A stretch of 64,000 nt of DNA from positions 29,696,423 through 29,760,422 of the forward strand of contig NC_063436.1 in the NCBI RefSeq assembly GCF_020379485.1. The letters are read 5' to 3'. Made by a program: the position numbers and the translations under genes. Under the pieces are notes generated by a model. It saw only the letters and a list, made by a program, of their open reading frames with translations. It was not told where the DNA came from and made no database searches. Every line of letters starts with the position of its first letter. Position 1 is the first letter of the stretch. Below, in pieces: positions 57,291 through 64,000 of this stretch. The stretch comes from Brassica napus (Eukaryota; Streptophyta; Magnoliopsida; Brassicales; Brassicaceae).

Positions 57291-57640
57291 TATGGCGATG
57301 AAACCACACAGCAAGTCCCTTATCTCCTCCGCCAAGTCTCACGTAGGTATGCTCTTCAAAGATATCTCACCAAGTCCACACGAATCCGAGTTACGTCTGA
57401 TACACTTCTCATCTACGAACAGGTCTGTGTGTTTGTTTGGCCTAATTTTTTTTTCAAACCTCATCATCTAATTAATCTTCACAAAACACTAAATGCTTTA
57501 TGACCCGACATGACACTGTGATTCAAGGGTTCCTACCATTAGGAAGTGTTCATAGATATTTGCCTCACATGAAATAAGGAGAAGTTTACAGACATCAATT
57601 TCTACGGATCCAAAAGCAAAGAGGTATATCGGGTGGTCAA
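57291..57640 (+). pseudogene. RPA1-like pseudogene 5' part in Helitron H3
   Basis: The first exon-like block starts MAMKPHSKSLISSAKSHV and continues with LFKDISPSPHESELRLIHF, matching the N-terminus of the H1 gene in spacing. It ends at an AACAG|GTCTGT donor. The next block, GFLPLGSVHRYLPHMK, is followed by an in-frame TAA (57574), then a decayed YGSK segment. The downstream OB folds are not recognisable. A dead copy. Confidence 0.8.
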
Positions 57641-58224
57641 CTCTCTTTTGCTAAGCTTGCTAAAAGATGCTCTTTGTTGATTATAAGACGCTCTTATTTC
57701 TTAAATTTAGTTTCGAGTTATTAAACATGTCTAGGCCCTTGCGTAAAGACAATCTTTCCAAAAGATAAATATTTAGGTAACTAGAATCAAAGTCTTATGG
57801 CAACATCTTTTTCTTACAACCTTGAATCTCAATCGCTTTTGCTTCGTTTGAACAGTGAAGTTTTCCTGGCCTTTGATCCAATAGCAACATCTGAACTAAC
57901 AAATAGACAAAATTCCATGAGATCGCAACCTCATTACTATTTATGTGGGAAAACCAAATCGGCAAGGTCACTTAATACTTATAATCATGATCATTGTTTG
58001 AGTAAATTTAGCTTTTGCTACTTAGTTTGTTTTACAGTTTAAATCCTAACGTTTTAGTTTTGCATGTGCAGACGATCAGACACATTTACGAAGAACTCTA
58101 CATTGTTGTTGCCATCATTCCTTAATTGTTCCTCTTTGCTCAGGTACCATACTAAATTCATACTTTTGCATCCTTTCAAAATTTTCGACACACTTTTTGT
58201 TGTTGTTTGCAGTGTATATAGACG

Positions 58225-58783
58225 TTGGTTGAGGAAAATGAAAGCAAAGACAGGCCAAATGAACTGAAGTATCTATCCACCATGTTAGTGGTTGCAGCTA
58301 GAACAAACTTCGAAGAAATGGACTTACTGGCTTATTGTTTTGGTGGTTGTAACCATTTCGAGCATCACAATAGTGTTCAGTATTTATTGGGAAATTTTCA
58401 AGGATTGGGGTCTCATGGACCGCAATTACAAGGAGGAGCATGGGATGATGAGTATGAAAATGATGACGATGATTATGCTGAGAAGTGGACGAGGAGAGGA
58501 AATGATGGAAATTGGTCGGCCAGTGGGTCATTTGGGTTGGGTAGTGATAGATCCAAAGTCTGGAAACCAGTTTGATGTTAATGAACTTCAAGACGAGGAA
58601 AATCTTTCTACTGCTAAGAAGAAACATTACCGTAGACATACATATTCTCAGATCCAAGCAAATGGAAGTGTAAGTTTAGTATTTTCTTTTTTTCATTTTG
58701 ATTTTATCCTCTCTATGTGTGTAACTCATATCAAAATATTTTTTCTGCTTCATCATTCCAATCTGAAAAGCAGGAATGTGTAA
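58225..58783 (+). other. Unrecognised open frames in Helitron H3
   Basis: Two overlapping frames at 58225..58575 and 58292..58783. The first is acidic (EYENDDDDY) after a Leu/Ala-rich start. The second has a hydrophobic helix and continues into WVVIDPKSGNQFDVNELQDEEN. A frame change between them could join one host-derived fragment. A GT donor after QANGS (about 58670) would fit an exon end. I cannot name a family. Confidence 0.3.
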
Positions 58784-59625
58784 ATATGGGGGAAATGAAT
58801 AATATCTGGGATGGATTGTTTCTTTTCCATGTAGTCTAACACCGAAAGCTGTTAAAAACTATAAACTGGTATGTTACATTGAATCTGTAGCTTTATGAAA
58901 TAATATATATTTAATCACAGTACTCTACTGTACAAAATTATTGTTTATAACAAAGACTGGTTATAGATATGATAATGTATGAGAAAAATCTTCTTTTAGG
59001 ATGTTACATTGAGTTGTGTGTAAATAAATTATTGTAACGTTGAAACTCTTTAAGCTTTGCCGAGTACATAGAGTTTGCAGTTATTCATATACAACTGAAC
59101 ATATATTCATCGGTCATCTTCCTGAGTCTGGCCCTGTTCGGCGGTGATGCACGGCGGAGTTGCAATGGTAAAGTCGTGACGTCTCACTACGTTTTTCAGG
59201 CCTTGAGTGGACAAGTGTGTACACACCTTTGCTTTAATACAAGCTCTAACTGCAGTATTTTGAAGACTAAAAGCTTCAGCTTTCAAACGCTTACCTGAAT
59301 CAACTGATTAGGATGATTGTCTAATTGTGGAAACAGACATCATTTATCATATGTTTTTACTATATGACATTATGATAATACCGGTTTAAAGAACGATTCG
59401 CCTGGTTACATAGATGTTAATCTAATCATTTGTGTTATATATACTCATCTAACGTTTGTGTACTCATATAGCTGCATCAAATTCAGAAACTGAGAGTTGG
59501 AAGAACAGTTTGAAAGAATCAGAAAGACTGCAACAAATAGCAAAGAAGCAAATATGTAATTGTTGTTAGTTCGATTTAAGCCAAGCCAACTATTGTAGAT
59601 GTGCTGTTCAGAGTTCCGCAAGTTT

Positions 59626-60900
59626 TATTTTTCACAATAGGTTTTACGATAATGATTTTTTAGAATAAAAGGAAAATTAGAAAATAAAATAATAAAAAAA
59701 AAATAAATACCTTGAAACTCAACATAAAAATTTTAGTTTCCAAAATTGTTTAGCTATGAACAAGAAGAACATGAATTATAAAATCCAACTTAAAAATCAT
59801 AAATTTGGAAAGAAATGTAACAGTAACTTGAAAATTATTAACCAATTTACTTAATATTTTAAAATTATCAATTTAGTTATACTAATTTTAAAATATTAAT
59901 AGTCATGTCTAATATTTATTTTCAAAACAAAAATAAACTTAGTGATAGATATTATTATTATTATTTGCATGTATGTCACATCATTTAAATATCTAATCTT
60001 AATAATTATAATATGTATAAATTTATCAGAAATACAAATAAAATATTAGTTGTTACTTGCGTAATTCAAATATATTTTAATAAACTGAAATGAGTACAAA
60101 GGGTATTTTATTCTAAGAGATAAAAATTTGAGGACTAAGCTTTTTTGATCTAAACTTATGTTCTTTTTGATTCAAAAAGTACTATTAACTTATCACAACA
60201 CTCCAATGATTTTATCGTGTTTGATAATGACCTATACTATATCTCAAGATTTATTTTTCACAATAGGTTTTACGAGAATGATTTTTTAGAATAAAAATGA
60301 AAATTAACAAATAAAATAATATAAAAACAATAAATATCTGGAAACTCAAAATAAAAATTTTAATTTTCAAAATCGTTTAACTAAGAACAAAAAGAACATA
60401 AATTATATCTTACCAGAGTAAAAAATCCAAAGATTTTGAAAAATAAAATAAAAAACTTAAAAATCATAAATTTGCAAAGAAATATAACAGCAACTTGAAA
60501 ATAATTAACCAATTGGATTGATATTTTTAAATTTATCAATTTAGATATACTAATTTTTAAATATTAATATTCATGCTAATATTTATTTTTAAAACAGAAA
60601 TAAAATGAGTGATAAATATTATTATTATTTGCATGTATGTCACATTATTTAAAATATTTAGTCTTAATAATTATAATACATATAAATTTATCGGAAATAC
60701 AAATGAAATACTTGCGTAATTCAAATATATTTAATAAACTGAAATGAGTACGAAGGGTCAGATTTAGTTTTTATCATAAACCAAAAAAAACAGCATATAC
60801 AAAAATTATGAATTTAGGTATATTTATATTAAATTGAAAATTTTATTTTGAGGGAGAAAATTTTTAATGACTAAACCTTTTTGATCCAAACTTATTGTTA
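59626..60900. repeat. Direct duplication, period about 626 bp, in Helitron H3
   Basis: TTTATTTTTCACAATAGGTTTTACGA at about 59625 recurs at about 60251. Similarity continues through AACTGAAATGAGTAC and TTTGATC-AAACTTAT, with scattered substitutions and a short extra segment in the second copy. AT-rich and non-coding. Confidence 0.8.
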
Positions 60901-61536
60901 AATATTTTTTTTAATATTTTATACACAAAACTAATTTTGAGAGGAAATTATAATATCTAATAAATAGAAAGTAAAATTGTTCATATTGAATAATAAAATA
61001 TAATAAATTATCAATATATATATTATTTTTTAAAAGTAGGTTTTTATCCTTTTGTATTAGATCATCTAAGCAAGTAATGTACCAAAAATTGAATCATAAG
61101 TACATTTCTTAAAAACAAACAAGACTTTAGTTAATTATCTATAAAAAATTAAAATTACATATTAGTTTTACAATGTCATAAAGTGTAGGATATCAGGTAC
61201 AAGAACAACGTTAATAAACATCTTTTAGCGTTCAAATAATCGGTATGCGGTAGTTAAGCACCTTTTAATAAAATATTTTTCTGAATGCCTAAATAGATTT
61301 TTTAATAAGTTATTCTACAAAAATATTTTGTTTAGATCCTATTTTTAAAATAATGTTTTCTAAAAATTAAAGTTGCTTCAAACACACAATACATATTATG
61401 ATCTTTCAACTCTTTGCAGTTTCACATACTCAAGAAAAAATATTTTTATAAGTTTACAAAAAGAAACATTTTTAAATATATACTTAAAACATATTTAAAA
61501 GACATAATCCGTGCGTAGCGCGGAGAAAAGATCTAG

Positions 61537-62556
61537 TATAACTTAAGGGATGAGAAATCAATAATTCAGTGGAGTTTCCAAATATATCAGTTCATAGTCC
61601 ATATCATCGCCGTACTGTTATTTTAAATAAATGCTAATGAACAGGCCTAGCCATGAAAAAGTTGGGACTGGAAACACCCAAAATTATGGGCCTGTTATTT
61701 TAAATAAATAACTTTAATGAAAAAATAAATCTGAAGCCAAATTGATTCTAAATTGCCACCTTATAGGAGACTACCAACAACTTTAATCAACTAAAAGAAC
61801 ATACTCACACTGCCCACTCCGCATAGCAAAGAAAAACTTTGAGAGTTGTTTGAATCACAAACACGAGAAAACAAAACCCTTCACCACATATTGACAAGCT
61901 AGCACCAACGCAAAACTTGATATGTTTTTGTAGATGTCAAGCAAAGTTGCAAGATGAACTTACATTGTTACATATTTACATTCACTTACTATAGAAAAAA
62001 AAAGCCAAAGTGAACATAAGTACCTTGTTATCAGTAAGCATCTAGTTGCAAGAATGTCAGTGGTTGTGGAAACTAACACAAGTATATGACAAATGCAAAA
62101 GTAAAAGATTGTACAATGCCAATTGCTTAGTTTCATGCATGGCACTTAAAATAGAGTTTAGAAAAGAGTTCTCCTGTTAGAGATTCATACTTTATAAAAA
62201 ACCCATGTTAGTTCTTTTTTCTGACAACCCATTTCATTGAAAATGGAAAAACCCAAAACAGGGAAGTACAAAGCAGCTCAAATCAAACCCAAATCCATCG
62301 ATACATGTTTAGACCAACTCCATCGGGAGTGCTTAGAAGAGGTTCCAAACAAATAAAGGCAAAAAATAAATGAAAAAAAAGTAGAGAACCAATCTTTAAT
62401 TTGGGATTTTAAGAGATGGTAAGAACCCATACGTGGCAACTTCTTATTCGACTGCAAAGAATGTCTCTCTTTCCTTCCTCAATCATTCACCCTCTGAACT
62501 CCATCATAATTCAGTCAGATTCATCGGCGTCATCTTAAGATCGAGAATCGTTGGAA
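61537..62556. other. Spacer between H3 and the V-ATPase fragment; possible distal CESA1 upstream DNA
   Basis: No gene recognised. Its left end would have been joined to the sliver 56731..56856 before H3 inserted. The right part contains the leader of the proteolipid fragment. Confidence 0.45.
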
Positions 62557-63470
62557 ATGTCTACGTTTAGTGGCGATGAGTCCGCTCGTTTCTTCGGCTT
62601 CATCGGCGCTGCCGCAGCCCTCGTCTTTTCTGTTTTATTTTTTGTCTCATCTTTGCGCTCTGGTCTTGTTTGTGTTAATGATGTATCTCTAGAAGTTTCG
62701 GTTGTGGATCGGCCCGATGAAGTTAACCGATCTGCATATTCCTCTTATTGGATTTGATTTGACTTTAGCTATATTCAGTCAACTATCTGTTTCTTTCTCG
62801 GATTCTAGATTAGGCATTGGCAGGCCCGGCCCTAAGCATGTGCTGGAGGCACATTTGCACAGAGCCCGTTGCAATTTTTGGGTATTTTAAACTTACATTA
62901 GGGCCCAATATTTTTGAAGGTATTTTTTTATGAAGAAATAAATCTCAAATATTATTATAGAACAGGATCCAGTTGAGACGGGCTAATGCCGCATTGGATC
63001 AGATTCTTGTGATCTGATTTTTTTAGTTTTCTAAAGTCATCTGTTCTTTTCCTGACATAGCCAATGTAGCTATAGGGAAAATTGTGCATTACCGTGGCTG
63101 GGAAGTAGAGATTTACTTAGTTATCATCTGACTTTCTTTCATCCCTTGTCAATTCTCCCTTTCTCTTTTTGTTCCTCCTTGAGATCCAATGCTCGTTGAC
63201 TTACTTTCATTTGATCTAATAGAAGAATACAAGTATTTTGTAATTTCCCTGACCGTGGTGGAGTTTACTGTGTGACTAGGCATGGGAGCTGCATATGGGA
63301 CTGCCAAGAGTGGTGTGGGTGTGGCATCTATGGGTGTCATGAGACCTGAGTTGGTCATGCAGTCTATTGTCCCTGTTGTTATGGCTGGTGTCTTGGGTAT
63401 CTATGGTTTGATCATTGCTGTTATCATCAGTACTGGTATTAACCCCACGGCTAAATCTTACTACCTCTTC
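62557..63470 (+). pseudogene. Truncated V-ATPase proteolipid (subunit c) gene
   Basis: Exon 1 (62557..62631) reads [19 protein letters not shown] and on to LVFS. Exon 2 (63280..63470) resumes with [34 protein letters not shown] and [13 protein letters not shown], ending SYYLF. These are helices 1 and 2 of the 16-kDa c subunit that forms the membrane rotor of the vacuolar H+-ATPase. Helices 3-4, including the essential Glu, are absent: after SYYLF the frame runs into unrelated DNA and stops at 63497. The splice phase between exons 1 and 2 is also off by one. The intron holds transposon copy D. A partial duplicate of a multi-copy gene, almost certainly non-functional. Confidence 0.85.
62821..62989. 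mobile_element. Candidate short hAT-type element (copy D) in the V-ATPase fragment intron
   Basis: Starts CAGGCCCGGCCCTAAGCATG, like copies A-C. The flanks GGCATTGG (62813..62820) and CGCATTGG (62990..62997) match at 7 of 8 bases, a decayed target duplication. The right terminal repeat is poorly conserved, so confidence is moderate. Confidence 0.5.
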
Positions 63471-63520
63471 GAAACAAAATTTTTTTCTAAAAAATGAATC
63501 TATAAAGAACAGAGGGAGTA
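63457..63520. mobile_element. Possible Stowaway deletion relic at the truncation point
   Basis: TACTACCTCTTCG on the left and, reversed, TACTCCCTCTGTTC on the right resemble Stowaway ends only about 60 bp apart. It overlaps the point where the V-ATPase frame is lost. The left end overlaps the codons of SYYLF, so the match may be chance. Confidence 0.3.
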
Positions 63521-64000
63521 TACAATTGTATTGTTTTATCTATCACCAGAATCAACTTCATCATATTTTTTCTCAAAACTAAGGATCTCGGGAATTGGTC
63601 AGTATACAACTGGTTGGTGCATGGTACGAAGAGTTTCATATAATAATTGTTTAGCAAATGAATAAGCGATAAAGTTCTGTCTCAGCTCCAGTAAAAAAAA
63701 AAGGTTTTGTCTCAGCATTCAATTATCTTCCTTTGAAGTTTTGTCTCAGCTTCAGTAAAAAAAAGGTCATGTCTCAGCATTTAATTATCTTCCATTGAGC
63801 AGTTTTAAATTTCGTTTTGTTTTTTTTTTGGTAGAGAATTCCTTTTTTTTGACTAAATTTGAAAAAGAAAGCCTATAGAACATATCATATTCAAGTAAGG
63901 TTGTTTGTAGAGGAAATTTGTTACCAAAATCTTTATGTGGTGAATTTCTTCCTCGAACCAAAGTTGTTCGACTGAAACTTAAATCTCAGACTAAAACCGA
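63521..64000. other. Right-edge spacer with a short tandem repeat
   Basis: A two-copy repeat, period 64 bp, with TCTCAGC..CAGTAAAAAAAA and TCTCAGCATT.AATTATCTTCC, spans about 63671..63800. No continuation of the V-ATPase gene is visible. Confidence 0.6.

Larger units (their letters stand above)
56857..61536 (+). mobile_element. Helitron H3 with a decayed RPA1-like gene
   Basis: 4680 bp. The left end TCTAACATATACTAAAAAGG follows A at 56856. The right end has the hairpin TCCGTGC-GTA-GCGCGGA (61508..61524) with one mismatch, and ATCTAG at 61531..61536, followed by T. Same family, orientation and cargo type as H1 and H2. The 3' half holds a 626-bp-period duplication. No Rep/helicase seen. Confidence 0.88.

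Noticed and set aside
1..64000. CRISPR arrays, operons, prokaryotic origins
   Set aside because: The window is clearly plant nuclear DNA; no regularly spaced short repeats were seen.

Overview
The window is a plant nuclear chromosome segment. Spliceosomal introns with GT-AG borders, AT-rich spacers, an IAA gene, a cellulose synthase, an S-domain receptor kinase and dense TIR, LTR and Helitron transposons all say so. The run of intact genes (SNRNP25-like ubiquitin-fold protein, UGNT1, IAA29, core-2/I-branching protein, At4g32295-like, SD2-5, APX6, WDL5, CESA1) has the order I recall for Arabidopsis thaliana chromosome 4 around At4g32270-At4g32410. The source is therefore a Brassicaceae species, probably of the Brassica/Raphanus type given the gene loss and repeat load. 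The assignment rests on recalled gene content and synteny, not on a search.

Layout. 1-560: the last two exons of a coiled-coil, possibly PX-domain, protein. 1525-1862: a broken defensin-like gene. 2408-7683: a complete but disabled Ty3/gypsy chromovirus with 290-bp LTRs that differ at one base and a GATTT target duplication. 8142-11696: the ubiquitin-fold gene, a tRNA-Arg(UCU) and UGNT1. 12.0-14.0 kb: three small non-autonomous DNA transposons with readable target duplications. 17.2-18.4 kb: IAA29. 19.2 kb: a 3' scrap of a clathrin-assembly gene. 21.1-22.3 kb: the glycosyltransferase-like gene. 22.5-24.3 kb: a LINE remnant between 56-bp direct repeats. 24.3-28.9 kb: Helitron H1, which carries an RPA1-like gene. 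30.1-45.7 kb: At4g32295-like, SD2-5, APX6 and WDL5. 46.7-51.3 kb: CESA1. 51.6-61.5 kb: two more Helitrons (H2, H3) in the same orientation, 126 bp apart, each with an RPA1-like pseudogene. 62.5-63.5 kb: a truncated V-ATPase proteolipid gene.

Most striking observation: three Helitron-like elements, recognised by conserved 5' ends, 3' GC hairpins with a GTA loop and CTAG termini at A/T target sites, all carry an RPA1-like gene in the same orientation. They are at different stages of decay. H2 and H3 together put about 10 kb of DNA 316 bp upstream of the CESA1 start codon, splitting its promoter region into three pieces. H1 also holds what looks like a captured 5' piece of a host gene.

The host genes do not form an operon-like system. 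They serve auxin response (IAA29), wall synthesis (CESA1), Golgi sugar supply (UGNT1), surface signalling (SD2-5), peroxide metabolism (APX6) and microtubule organisation (WDL5). Exon coordinates were worked out by hand from splice sites and reading frame; every gene called intact sums to a multiple of three.
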